This document shows, piece after piece, positions 8,124-15,423 of a stretch of DNA of 15,707 nt. This DNA comes from Haloimpatiens massiliensis (GTDB lineage Bacteria > Bacillota > Clostridia > Clostridiales > Clostridiaceae), in the NCBI RefSeq assembly GCF_900184255.1, contig NZ_LT854636.1, positions 1 through 15,707 of the forward strand. The letters are read 5' to 3'. The translations under genes were made by a program, and so were the position numbers. The notes beneath the pieces are model-generated. The model did no database searches. It was not told where the DNA came from and saw only the letters and a program-made list of their open reading frames with translations. Each line of letters opens with the position of its first letter. The stretch's first letter is position 1.

Positions 8124-8879
8124 TTATATGGACAATCTGTTATTGCTTTTTCTGAGATTTTTTATATTCACTCTCTCTTCTTCACTTAATCTCTTGGATT
8201 CTAATATCTTTTGTATAGATTTATTTCTAACTTCCCGGGAAATTTTTTCACTTTCTATAAATTCTAAAGCTAATGATCCATCCACAAAATAGCAAGTACT
8301 TATAAGCCAAGCCATACCCATTACAACATAATATTCTTTACTGTCTACATACCGTATCATAAGAAATATATCTTCTATATGTTTTTGATCTGTAAAATAG
8401 TTGTTCAGTAATACTAAGCCAAATCTAATTTCCCATGGATTAGCACTGCGTATATATTTTTTAGTCCTTATAAAAAAGCTCTCTCTACTTTCTTTAACTA
8501 CTTTTTTCAAGCTTCCAACAAAACTATCACATAAAGCCCAATTGTGGATTCTTAGAATGTATAAATCTATATTATTAAACATATTCTTAGTGTCTTCATA
8601 GGGCAAATTGGGAAGAAGCATACCCTGAATAAGCTTTTCTTCATAGGTATCTCCCTCTTCTAAAAAATTATAAAAATTCATTAAGTCATTATTCTTACAA
8701 AGACTTTTACTTATCTTCTTTAGTATAGGAATTCTAATGCCTATAGACTTTCCTAAGTCAGGAATAATTTTTTCATTAAATTTCTTATATTCTTCATCCT
8801 TTATTGAATATAAAAACTCTTTAAATTCTTCATATTTTTCCTTATTCCATTGAATAATACTTAAATTATCTACATCCAT
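8124..8879 (-). CDS. AlkD-like DNA alkylation repair protein
   Basis: A 251-residue all-helical (HEAT-like repeat) protein of the AlkD family. AlkD removes positively charged alkylated bases, such as N3-methyladenine and N7-methylguanine, without flipping the base. The key residues of B. cereus AlkD (two Trp and one Asp) appear to be conserved: W114 and D118 in NWALCDSF and W191 in GMAWLIS; W149 and R152 lie in the conserved PWEIRFGLV. The match rests on these motifs and on length. The ATG follows GGGAGAG at suitable spacing. Only 27 nt separate it from the TPM-domain gene upstream, so it is probably the last gene of a lemA-TPM-alkD operon. The region 8010-8123 after the stop ends at the terminator at 7953-8009. 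Confidence 0.85.
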   Translation of the reverse strand: MDVDNLSIIQWNKEKYEEFKEFLYSIKDEEYKKFNEKIIPDLGKSIGIRIPILKKISKSLCKNNDLMNFYNFLEEGDTYEEKLIQGMLLPNLPYEDTKNMFNNIDLYILRIHNWALCDSFVGSLKKVVKESRESFFIRTKKYIRSANPWEIRFGLVLLNNYFTDQKHIEDIFLMIRYVDSKEYYVVMGMAWLISTCYFVDGSLALEFIESEKISREVRNKSIQKILESKRLSEEERVNIKNLRKSNNRLSI

Positions 8880-8906
8880 ATAATCTCTCCCAAAAATTTA
8901 TTTAAA

Positions 8907-9761
8907 CTACCATCCACCCGAAGAGCCTCCTCCAGAAGAGCTTCCTCCTCCGAAGCCTCCAAAGCCTCCGCCTGAACTTCCACCAGAACTTCCGCCACCA
9001 AAACCTCCAAATCCGCCAAAGTGATCATCGTCATCATCATGGAAGTTTCTTCTTCCTCTTCTTCTATTAAAAAGAGAATCCCAAAACATAAATTCCATTA
9101 ACCTACCCAAAACTCTGCCCTTATTTGCAAAAATATCTAATAATATTAATATAACTATTATACTAACAAATTTATTTGCACCTTTGGAATCACTAGCTCC
9201 TGACTTACTTTTAGGTAAGTTAACTTTTTTATTTTTATCTAAGCTTACATTATACTCCTTGGCTATTTTATCTACCAATGCAGAATAACTATATTTTAAT
9301 CCTTTACCATAATTACCTTTCTGAGCTTCTGGCGTAAAATATTCTTCCATTATCCTTTTAGATTGTATATCCGTAACAGCTCCCTCTAATCCTGTGCCTA
9401 CTTCAACCTTCCATTTTCTATCCTTTTCAGCCACTAGTATTAAAAGACCATTATTTTTACCTTGCTCACCAATTCCCCATTTTCTAAAAAGCTTATTAGC
9501 ATAGTCATCTATATCTTTATCCTCTAAAGATTTTATAGTGACTATTACTGCTTGAGCACCTGTTTTATCTTCTAGCTCTTTTCCTATAGATACTATGGTC
9601 TCTAATTCATCTTTTTCTATTATATCTGCATAGTCATTTACATACTTATATTCTGTAGGTTTTGGATAATCAACCTCCCCATATACCGGTTGAAAGCATA
9701 AAAAACATGTAAAAAATATACTTAGTAAAGTAAATAAAAATCTATTCTTCGATTTTTTCAT
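8907..9761 (-). CDS. TPM-domain (YgcG-like) secreted/membrane protein with Gly/Ser-rich tail
   Basis: An N-terminal signal peptide (MKKSKNRFLFTLLS and the following hydrophobic stretch, ending near VYG|EVDY) is followed by a TPM domain of about 125 residues. The domain contains typical YVNDYADII, KTGAQAVIVT and WKVEVGTGLEG segments. Then come a membrane helix (about residues 197-211 in this start frame), a short basic/acidic linker (RRRGRR, HDDDDDH) and a Gly/Ser/Phe-rich low-complexity C-terminus ending in GGW. TPM proteins of this layout are very commonly encoded with LemA, as here; a role in envelope homeostasis is inferred, not known. The frame extends upstream to 9776, but those ATGs lack a ribosome binding site. 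The ATG at 9761 has GGGA about 9 nt upstream and starts a canonical signal peptide. Confidence 0.88.
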   Translation of the reverse strand: MKKSKNRFLFTLLSIFFTCFLCFQPVYGEVDYPKPTEYKYVNDYADIIEKDELETIVSIGKELEDKTGAQAVIVTIKSLEDKDIDDYANKLFRKWGIGEQGKNNGLLILVAEKDRKWKVEVGTGLEGAVTDIQSKRIMEEYFTPEAQKGNYGKGLKYSYSALVDKIAKEYNVSLDKNKKVNLPKSKSGASDSKGANKFVSIIVILILLDIFANKGRVLGRLMEFMFWDSLFNRRRGRRNFHDDDDDHFGGFGGFGGGSSGGSSGGGFGGFGGGSSSGGGSSGGW

Positions 9762-9863
9762 AATCATACATCCCATTTAATTATTTTTAATTGTTATCTA
9801 TTTATTATTAATCCAATATATTTCATGATATATTTTTACAACTTTTCCTTTTTGTATTAACAA

Positions 9864-10445
9864 TTATTTTCCTTTTACATTAGAAAAGTCTACTTTTGGA
9901 ACTTCTTTTGCTCCATTTGAAGCCTTGTAATACTCTTTTTTCTCAAATCTAAAAATACTTGCTACTATGGAATTAGGAAATTTTCTTATGCTTACATTAT
10001 ATTTGTTTACGCTTTCGTTATAATCTCCTCTAGCTATAGTTATTCTATTTTCTGTACCTTCTAAAGATGTCATTAAATCTCTAAAGTTTTCGTTAGATTT
10101 TAACTCTGGATACTTTTCAACAACTACTAATAATCTAGATAGTGCTGATGATAATTGTCCATCTGCATTAGCCTTTTCTTGCATATTCCCTGCTCCTGCT
10201 AATTTTGATCTAGCTTCAGCTATATCTGTAAATATCTCTTTTTCTTGTGTAGCATATCCTTTAACGGTTTCCACAAGATTAGGAATTAAATCCATTCTTC
10301 TTTGAAGTTGCTTTTCTATTTCACTTTGGCTCTGCTCTACCTTTTGTTCCAAAGATACCATTTTATTGTATGTTCCTACTAAAGGTACTGCTATTACTAA
10401 AATCACTGCTAAAACTATTAGTACCGTTTTTAAAGTCTTGTTCAT
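9864..10445 (-). CDS. lemA: LemA-family membrane protein
   Basis: A 193-residue protein with one N-terminal membrane helix (about residues 7-24) and a coiled-coil-rich helical body. The conserved LemA stretches are clear: YNKMVSLEQKVEQSQSEIEK, RRMDLIPNLVETVKGYA and EKEIFTDIAEARSKL. Its function is not established; the family is widespread and often precedes a TPM-domain gene, as here (gap about 100 bp with no terminator). The open frame runs five codons further upstream, but its first codon would be a TTG inside the Shine-Dalgarno. GGAGGTG with 6-nt spacing points to the ATG at 10443-10445. Confidence 0.92.
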   Translation of the reverse strand: MNKTLKTVLIVLAVILVIAVPLVGTYNKMVSLEQKVEQSQSEIEKQLQRRMDLIPNLVETVKGYATQEKEIFTDIAEARSKLAGAGNMQEKANADGQLSSALSRLLVVVEKYPELKSNENFRDLMTSLEGTENRITIARGDYNESVNKYNVSIRKFPNSIVASIFRFEKKEYYKASNGAKEVPKVDFSNVKGK

Positions 10446-10779
10446 AATATCCACCTCCAAAATACTCTATTCTTAACTTTAAATATAATATATCTATTAT
10501 AATACATTTATAAATAAAATGCAGTTATTATATTATATAAATTACTTGTTATTTCTATTAAATATATTAATATATTGTTCTATTATAATACTTAATTCAT
10601 ATGTATAATATGTATAATTATCTATACATTATAAAATATATAACTTTAAGCTAAAATTTATTATTTAATTTTAATTTTTTTATTCTATTATTACCATGCC
10701 ATCCCATATTTTATTAAAATTTTAATTAATACCAAATATAATCTAGATAATAAACGAGACATTTCTTAATTTCATATAA
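10446..10779. other. AT-rich intergenic region between the histidine kinase gene and lemA
   Basis: About 330 bp with no gene I can support. On the minus strand, TATAAT matches lie at 10496-10501, 10527-10532 and 10532-10537 upstream of lemA, none with a convincing -35. A 9-bp tandem repeat (10602-10610, 10611-10619) and an imperfect inverted repeat (10604-10616 with 10623-10633) lie mid-region. A 14-bp AT-only palindrome sits at 10713-10726. I see no strong terminator after the kinase gene, so readthrough into lemA is possible. Confidence 0.55.
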
Positions 10780-12438
10780 TTAATTATGGTTATTATATAT
10801 ATCTGAAAACTCAATATTAATTCTTTCAATATTATTGTATTTTTTTATAGAATCTTCTTGATAACATTTACAACTTTCTCCAACTAGTTTTATTGGAAGC
10901 TTTATTGTAAACTCTGTTCCCTTGTTTTCTTCACTCTGTAAAGAAATTTTCCCTCCATGCATTTTTACTAAAGATTCTACCAAAGAAAGCCCTATGCCAC
11001 TGCCCTCTCTATTTCTAGATAAAGATTTATCTACTTGAGTAAATCTACTAAACACTTCTTTTTGCTTTTCCTTAGGTATTCCTATACCAGTGTCTTTAAC
11101 TACTATGTCTATGTAATCTTCCCTATCAAAAATATTTACATATATATTTCCTCCAGGCTCAGTAAATTTAATAGCATTGGATAATAAATTCAAAATTATT
11201 CTCTCTATTTTATCTGGATCACAAGCCATAATCTTTTCCTCTACATCCGTATCAAAAATCAACTGTATATCGTGTTTTTCTATATAATCTCCTACTGATA
11301 GAGATATATCTTCCACAAGATTTACTATATTACAATTACACATATGTATTTCATAAAAACCAGCACTAATCTTGGTAATATCAATTAAATTATTCACTAC
11401 TCTTATTAATCTATAGCAATTCTGTTTCATTATACTTAAATATTTATTAAATTTAGAATCATTATACTTATTTTCACTTTTTTTATATAACTCCATAACC
11501 TGAAGTGCAGAGAATATAACATTTACAGGAGTTTTTAATTCATGTGAAATATTTGCGAAAAATTCATTCCTTATTCTATCGTATTCTTTACGTTCTTTTA
11601 GTTGAATAGTCTTTTTCTTAACTTTTTCTTTTAATTCCTCTATTCTATTTTTTTCTGATATATCTCTAACTATTTCCATAACTGAAATGTCATCTTCAAA
11701 AGGAACTAAGGTACAGGTAATTTCTAACTCTATAATTTCATTATCAATTTTTCTTATAAATTTTTCTTCTGTTGGAGGAATTACACCTTCCCTTTTAACT
11801 CTATCTAATCTCTGCTGATTGATAGATACATACTTTTCATGAACTCCTACTAATCTAGATACATTTTGCCCCAATATATCATCAGGTGTTTTGTAACCAA
11901 TTAAATTAGCATAATAATCATTGCAATATTTAATGACTCCATTTTTATGAACCACAACACCATCTGGCATAAATTTCAGAAGTCTTCTATATCTATTCTT
12001 ACTTTCCTGTAACTCTTCTTCCACCTTTTTTCTTTTAGTAATATCGAAAGCAAATCCTAAATTAAATTTTTTTCCATGAATACTTATGTTTTCACTGCTA
12101 AATTGAATCCATTTTTCTTTTCCATATTTAGTTATTAGTATAAAATCTTTAGTCCAATGTGACTTATTTTTTTTACTTTTTAAATTCATTCTAAATAAAT
12201 CTTCTCTACAATTTTTATGAAACAAATGGCTAAATTTCATATTTGCCACTTCTTCCTTTGAGTATCCTGTATATTTTTCTGCAATAGAATTCATATATAT
12301 GCATCTATCTTCATGGTATATAAATGTAATTACAGAATCTATTTGTGTTACTGATTTAAATTTCACTGATTCTTCAGTAATCTCATTAGCAATTTTATAT
12401 ATGCCTAATTCTCCCTTATTAAAAGTATCCCCTGCCAT
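10780..12438 (-). CDS. Soluble PAS-PAS sensor histidine kinase (orphan)
   Basis: A 552-residue kinase with no membrane helix. In order: PAS (about 29-138, with its C-cap DITKRKKVEEEL), a second PAS (about 145-265, ending EIVRDISEK), a helical linker (268-292), a HisKA dimerisation domain with phosphoaccepting H299 in NISHELKTPVN, and a HATPase domain. The latter shows the N box NLLSNAIKF, G1 box DTGIGIP, F box FSRFTQVD and G2 box GSGIGLSLV. No response regulator is encoded nearby. In clostridia such cytoplasmic orphan PAS kinases often feed Spo0A or other distant regulators, but this is only a possibility here. The frame extends to 12489. However, seven consecutive G (complement of 12448-12454) lie 9 nt before the ATG at 12436-12438, while the outer ATG has only a weak GAAG, so I choose the inner start. 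It is 107 bp downstream of a small membrane-protein gene and possibly co-transcribed with it. Confidence 0.9.
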   Translation of the reverse strand: MAGDTFNKGELGIYKIANEITEESVKFKSVTQIDSVITFIYHEDRCIYMNSIAEKYTGYSKEEVANMKFSHLFHKNCREDLFRMNLKSKKNKSHWTKDFILITKYGKEKWIQFSSENISIHGKKFNLGFAFDITKRKKVEEELQESKNRYRRLLKFMPDGVVVHKNGVIKYCNDYYANLIGYKTPDDILGQNVSRLVGVHEKYVSINQQRLDRVKREGVIPPTEEKFIRKIDNEIIELEITCTLVPFEDDISVMEIVRDISEKNRIEELKEKVKKKTIQLKERKEYDRIRNEFFANISHELKTPVNVIFSALQVMELYKKSENKYNDSKFNKYLSIMKQNCYRLIRVVNNLIDITKISAGFYEIHMCNCNIVNLVEDISLSVGDYIEKHDIQLIFDTDVEEKIMACDPDKIERIILNLLSNAIKFTEPGGNIYVNIFDREDYIDIVVKDTGIGIPKEKQKEVFSRFTQVDKSLSRNREGSGIGLSLVESLVKMHGGKISLQSEENKGTEFTIKLPIKLVGESCKCYQEDSIKKYNNIERINIEFSDIYNNHN

Positions 12439-12545
12439 TGATGTTTTCCCCCCCAAATATAGTGTCCTATATATATCATTACTTGACATATACTTCTATA
12501 TTCTACGAGTTTTTTGTAAAATCCTTCTTTAAAATCAATAGTTTT

Positions 12546-12800
12546 CTAATATTTCAAGCTTAACTTAATAATATTAATAATCTTATCACTATAATTTTTT
12601 ATATTTTCTTTGTATACTTTAATATGTCCACTTGAATTGCTTCCATCGAATTGAATAATCCAAGAAGTCCTTTCTTTTAAGTGAAATGTATTATAATAAC
12701 TAATCAAACTTATTATTATTACAATTGCTGCCATAATTACATTCTTTACTATAATATTATTTCTTTCTCTCCTTCTTCTCTTTGTTCTTTTCCTTCTCAT
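12546..12800 (-). CDS. Small single-pass membrane protein, function unknown
   Basis: I do not recognise a family. The 84-residue product starts with a very basic stretch (MRRKRTKRRRRERNN), has one membrane helix (about 20-37, VIMAAIVIIISLISYY) and a roughly 45-residue polar C-terminus. By the positive-inside rule the tail would be outside the cell. Support for a real gene is an AAGGAGGAG Shine-Dalgarno 5-6 nt before the ATG and a good promoter upstream at 12940-12968. It precedes the orphan histidine kinase gene in the same direction with a 107-bp gap (to the inner kinase start). The pairing suggests it could supply an extracytoplasmic signal to the otherwise soluble kinase, which is speculative. 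Composition matches its neighbours; no sign of truncation. Confidence 0.75.
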   Translation of the reverse strand: MRRKRTKRRRRERNNIIVKNVIMAAIVIIISLISYYNTFHLKERTSWIIQFDGSNSSGHIKVYKENIKNYSDKIINIIKLSLKY

Positions 12801-12864
12801 TTTATCTCCTCCTTGTATCTAATAAACTTATAAAGAATTTTATTATATATTGGGATTACTTTAT

Positions 12865-12907
12865 AAAAGTTCTTATTTATAAACGCTAACTACAAAAGAG
12901 AACTTTT
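12865..12907 (-). promoter_or_regulatory. Inverted repeat in the long leader of the small membrane-protein gene
   Basis: AAAAGTTCT (12865-12873) and AGAACTTTT (12899-12907) form a perfect 9-bp inverted repeat with a 25-nt loop, inside a predicted leader of about 130 nt. On the minus strand no U-tract follows, so it is not a terminator. It may be a leader hairpin or an operator. Confidence 0.4.
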
Positions 12908-12939
12908 TTCAATTTATTTCCATTTAGCTTGTAGTATAT

Positions 12940-12968
12940 ATTATAAGTTGAATTCCATATTTTTACAA
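12940..12968 (-). promoter_or_regulatory. Candidate sigma-A promoter of the small membrane-protein (and possibly kinase) transcript
   Basis: On the minus strand, TTGTAA (12963-12968) lies exactly 17 nt from a perfect TATAAT (12940-12945). The predicted start near 12933 gives a leader of about 130 nt before the ATG at 12800. It lies just beyond the nth terminator, as expected for the start of a new transcription unit. Confidence 0.6.
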
Positions 12969-12980
12969 GTGAATTATATA

Positions 12981-13027
12981 AAAAAACATCATTTAGATAT
13001 TATTTAATAAATCTAAATGATGTTTTT
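12981..13027 (-). terminator. Rho-independent terminator of nth
   Basis: A 17-bp perfect stem (12982-12998 with 13011-13027), loop 12 nt, is followed on the minus strand by a T-rich run. It begins 1 nt after the nth stop codon and closes the plsC-nth unit. Confidence 0.9.
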
Positions 13028-13028
13028 G

Positions 13029-13655
13029 TTATTTTTTATAAAATTCGCAATATAAACTTATAGGACAATTTTCACATTCTGGTTTTCTCGCTTTACATAC
13101 TTTTCTGCCATGCCATATTATATAGTGATGTGCATCACTCCACAGTTCTCTAGGTATATTTTTCATCAACTCTTTTTCTACCACATCTACATTCTTACCT
13201 TTTCCTATACCTATTCTATTAGATACTCTAAATACATGAGTATCCACAGCTATAGCTGGTACTCCAAAAGCATTGCTTAAAACCACATTAGCAGTTTTTC
13301 TTCCAACACCTGCAAGACTTGTAAGCTCTTCCATGGTTTTAGGTACCTGTCCATTAAATTTTTCTATTATGTCCTTTGTGGCTCCAAATATATTTTTACT
13401 TTTGTTCTTATATAATCCGCAAGATTTTATCTTATCACCAAGTTCCTCTACGTTTAATGTTATCATTTTTTCTGGAGTTCCATATTCTTTAAATAATTCT
13501 ACTGTCACCTTATTAACTCTTTCATCAGTACACTGAGCAGATAATATGGTAGAAATCAATAATTGATATGGTGAATTAAAATTTAATGCACACCTAGCTC
13601 CCTCATAGGTTTTGCCTAATATATCTAAAACCTTAGAAATACTCTTTTTATCCAT
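13029..13655 (-). CDS. nth: Endonuclease III (DNA glycosylase/AP lyase)
   Basis: A 208-residue base-excision repair enzyme that removes oxidised pyrimidines and nicks abasic sites. The helix-hairpin-helix LAGVGRKTANVV carries catalytic K120, VDTHVFRV carries D138, and the [4Fe-4S] loop is C187-x6-C194-x2-C197-x5-C203. With the ATG at 13653-13655 these numbers are the same as those I know for E. coli EndoIII. The open frame begins at a GTG at 13664, but AGGAAG lies only about 2 nt before that GTG and 8 nt before the ATG, so the ATG is the start. The gene follows plsC by 55 nt with no terminator between, so it is probably co-transcribed; its own terminator follows directly. Confidence 0.96.
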   Translation of the reverse strand: MDKKSISKVLDILGKTYEGARCALNFNSPYQLLISTILSAQCTDERVNKVTVELFKEYGTPEKMITLNVEELGDKIKSCGLYKNKSKNIFGATKDIIEKFNGQVPKTMEELTSLAGVGRKTANVVLSNAFGVPAIAVDTHVFRVSNRIGIGKGKNVDVVEKELMKNIPRELWSDAHHYIIWHGRKVCKARKPECENCPISLYCEFYKK

Positions 13656-13710
13656 TATAAACACTTCCTTTGAAAATCCCTATCATCACTTTTAGCTATC
13701 AAAACACTAA

Positions 13711-14409
13711 CTATTTATACATTCCTCTATAATCTTCTGGTATTAAATTAGCTATACTTTTCATAATATAATCCATAGCTCTTTCCCTATATTCCTTTTT
13801 ATTTTCATCCTTATTAATTTTAGGCAGCTCAATAGGCTTCCCAATATTAACACAAACATCTGCATGCTGAAATTTTTCTTTGCCCATATCCTCATTATTT
13901 ATAGGTAAAAGTTTTTCTGTTCCCCATATTCCTATAGGAACTATAGGAACTTTAGTCATTTTAGCTATTAAAAATGTTCCCTTTTTTCCTTCTATCATAG
14001 CACCCGTTCTACTTCTAGTTCCCTCGGGGAATATAAGTATATTTTGTCCACCTTTCAAAGCTTTTACCACATTAGATATAGCATCTTTATCTGCACTATT
14101 AGGCTTTATAGGTATAGTTTTTACCATGTGTATTCCTAACCTTGTAAGACTATTTTCATTTAATTTTACCCCTGCAACAAATGTAGGATTTTTTTCTTTT
14201 AAAATTTTATTAAGAACTAGTCCATCTGAATTGCTCAAGTGGTTACTTACAAATAAAACAGGTCCTTTTATTTTATTTATATTTTCTTCACCCTCTAGCT
14301 TTATATGAGCATATTTATCTATATAATTATTTAATATTTTTCTTGATAAGCATATCAATAATTTATCAGGCAACATATTTATAAGTTTTACCATAAATCC
14401 AGATATCAT
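13711..14409 (-). CDS. plsC: 1-acyl-sn-glycerol-3-phosphate acyltransferase (PlsC-like)
   Basis: A 232-residue acyltransferase of the PlsC family, which makes phosphatidic acid by acylating lysophosphatidic acid at the membrane. Visible motifs: motif I NHLSNSDG (the H-x4-D catalytic pair, H57/D62), motif III FPEGTRSRTG (about 127-136) and motif IV VPIVPIGI (about 154-161). An amphipathic or hydrophobic N-terminal segment replaces a clear signal peptide. The open frame reaches a GTG at 14427, but the GGGTGG Shine-Dalgarno lies inside those extra codons and 7 nt before the ATG at 14407-14409, so I use the ATG. Upstream are a promoter candidate (14471-14499) and a 17-bp palindrome. nth follows at 55 nt. 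The exact acyl acceptor is inferred from the family. Confidence 0.9.
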   Translation of the reverse strand: MISGFMVKLINMLPDKLLICLSRKILNNYIDKYAHIKLEGEENINKIKGPVLFVSNHLSNSDGLVLNKILKEKNPTFVAGVKLNENSLTRLGIHMVKTIPIKPNSADKDAISNVVKALKGGQNILIFPEGTRSRTGAMIEGKKGTFLIAKMTKVPIVPIGIWGTEKLLPINNEDMGKEKFQHADVCVNIGKPIELPKINKDENKKEYRERAMDYIMKSIANLIPEDYRGMYK

Positions 14410-14439
14410 TTCATTTCCACCCTTCACTTAAATTACTCT

Positions 14440-14456
14440 TATGCTATTTTAGCATA
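14440..14456. promoter_or_regulatory. 17-bp palindrome between the plsC promoter and start codon (operator or leader hairpin)
   Basis: TATGCTA-TTT-TAGCATA is a perfect 7-3-7 palindrome lying about 8 nt downstream of the predicted transcription start and about 18 nt before the Shine-Dalgarno. Its position suits a repressor operator or a 5' stabilising stem-loop. It does not match the FapR site as I remember it. Confidence 0.45.
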
Positions 14457-14470
14457 GCCTTTCTAAATAT

Positions 14471-14499
14471 ATTATAGATGGAAATTCTTTAAAAGTCTA
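14471..14499 (-). promoter_or_regulatory. Candidate sigma-A promoter of plsC-nth
   Basis: On the minus strand, TAGACT (14494-14499, 4 of 6 to consensus) is 17 nt from a perfect TATAAT (14471-14476). Start near 14464, leader about 55 nt. Confidence 0.5.
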
Positions 14500-14613
14500 T
14501 CTTCATATGAATCCCTAATCACCAGTCATTAACCTCTAACTCCCAATTGAAGATGATATATTCTTTCTGTGCTCTATGCTATATAAATAGAATTTATAAT
14601 AGTAAAGTGATAC

Positions 14614-14641
14614 ACCAGTAAGTATTTGAAATACTTTTGGT
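14614..14641. repeat. Imperfect 28-bp palindrome in the sleB-plsC intergenic region
   Basis: The core AAGTATTT-G-AAATACTT (14620-14636) is perfect. ACCA (14614-14617) and TGGT (14638-14641) extend it across a small internal loop. The one-base centre suits a protein-binding site better than an RNA loop. No U-tract follows on either strand. Confidence 0.45.
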
Positions 14642-14673
14642 AAGCTCTTATTCATATTGTTTATAATATCAAC

Positions 14674-14715
14674 TAAAGAAAAGGAGATTTTGCCTCAATT
14701 CCACAAAATCCCCTT
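14674..14715 (-). terminator. Rho-independent terminator of sleB
   Basis: A 12-bp stem (14681-14692 with 14704-14715, one G-U pair in the minus-strand RNA) with an 11-nt loop is followed on the minus strand by TTCTTTAGTT. It begins 9 nt after the stop codon. Confidence 0.75.
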
Positions 14716-14724
14716 GTGAATTTA

Positions 14725-15423
14725 TTACTTACAAAATCTATGTTTACCAATGATTTTAATTAATGGTCTTGACCATATCCATTTACTTGTAGCCTTAGCG
14801 GGATTAAAATAATACATAGCTCCTCCTGAAGGATCCCAGCCATTAAGAGCATCTCTAGCAGCTCTTATAGATGATTCCTCTATTTTCGCATTTATTTGCC
14901 CATCTACTATAGCAGTAAAGGCACCTGGTTGATATATTACTCCAGCTACACTAGATGGAAATTTAGGATTTCTTACCCTATTTAAAACTACTGCACCTAC
15001 TGCCACTTGGCCTTCATAAGGTTCTCCCCTAGCCTCTCCATTTATTAATCTAGCTAATAAATTTACATCTGCATTGTTAGATGAATACCCAGGAGAAGAT
15101 GTAGTAGTTCCAGTACTTAAGCCTAAAGCACTTAAAGTTCTAGCCCCTATCACACCATCTACTTTAAGTCCATTTTTAGCTTGAAAAGCTTTTACTGCTT
15201 TAAAAGTTTGATAACCATAAATTCCATCTATTTCTCCTTTATAATATCCCCACTTTTTTAAATTGTACTGAACTTTATATATTATATCTGCCTTAGCTCC
15301 ATAGTAATACGTCTGAGTTTCAATTGTTTTTTTATAATCTCTTGTATACATTTCTCCTACTGCATATGTAAGTGTAATGCTTATAAAACAAATTATCATT
15401 CTACTTATAATTTCTTTTTTCAC
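14725..15423 (-). CDS. sleB: Spore cortex-lytic enzyme (SleB-like, PG-binding plus Hydrolase_2)
   Basis: A 232-residue predicted cortex hydrolase that acts during spore germination. It has an N-terminal hydrophobic segment (about 9-23), a peptidoglycan-binding domain (about 48-102, with LKKWGYYKGEIDGIYG and QAKNGLKVDGVIG), a Ser/Thr-rich linker, then the SleB/Hydrolase_2 catalytic domain (about 117-232). Catalytic glutamate E130 lies in LINGEARGEP; the family stretch AVGAVVLNRV and the terminal GKHRFCK are intact. The reading frame opens only five codons upstream of the GTG at 15421-15423, and no Shine-Dalgarno precedes that GTG; the next ATG is residue 9. An IS200/IS605-type right end abuts the start, so the native promoter and ribosome binding site may have been displaced. 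No ypeB, the usual partner gene in Bacillus, follows; a terminator and plsC do. Confidence 0.88.
   Translation of the reverse strand: MKKEIISRMIICFISITLTYAVGEMYTRDYKKTIETQTYYYGAKADIIYKVQYNLKKWGYYKGEIDGIYGYQTFKAVKAFQAKNGLKVDGVIGARTLSALGLSTGTTTSSPGYSSNNADVNLLARLINGEARGEPYEGQVAVGAVVLNRVRNPKFPSSVAGVIYQPGAFTAIVDGQINAKIEESSIRAARDALNGWDPSGGAMYYFNPAKATSKWIWSRPLIKIIGKHRFCK

Noticed and set aside
10604..10633. Imperfect inverted repeat as a terminator for the histidine kinase gene
   Set aside because: Almost entirely A/T, with bulges and no distinct U-tract, and about 150 nt past the stop codon.
12801..12933. Riboswitch in the long leader of the small membrane-protein gene
   Set aside because: Only one 9-bp inverted repeat; none of the conserved aptamer cores I know is visible.
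13880..14308. 142-codon plus-strand frame opposite plsC
   Set aside because: It is the antisense shadow of a gene with clear acyltransferase motifs; no ribosome binding site and no recognisable product.
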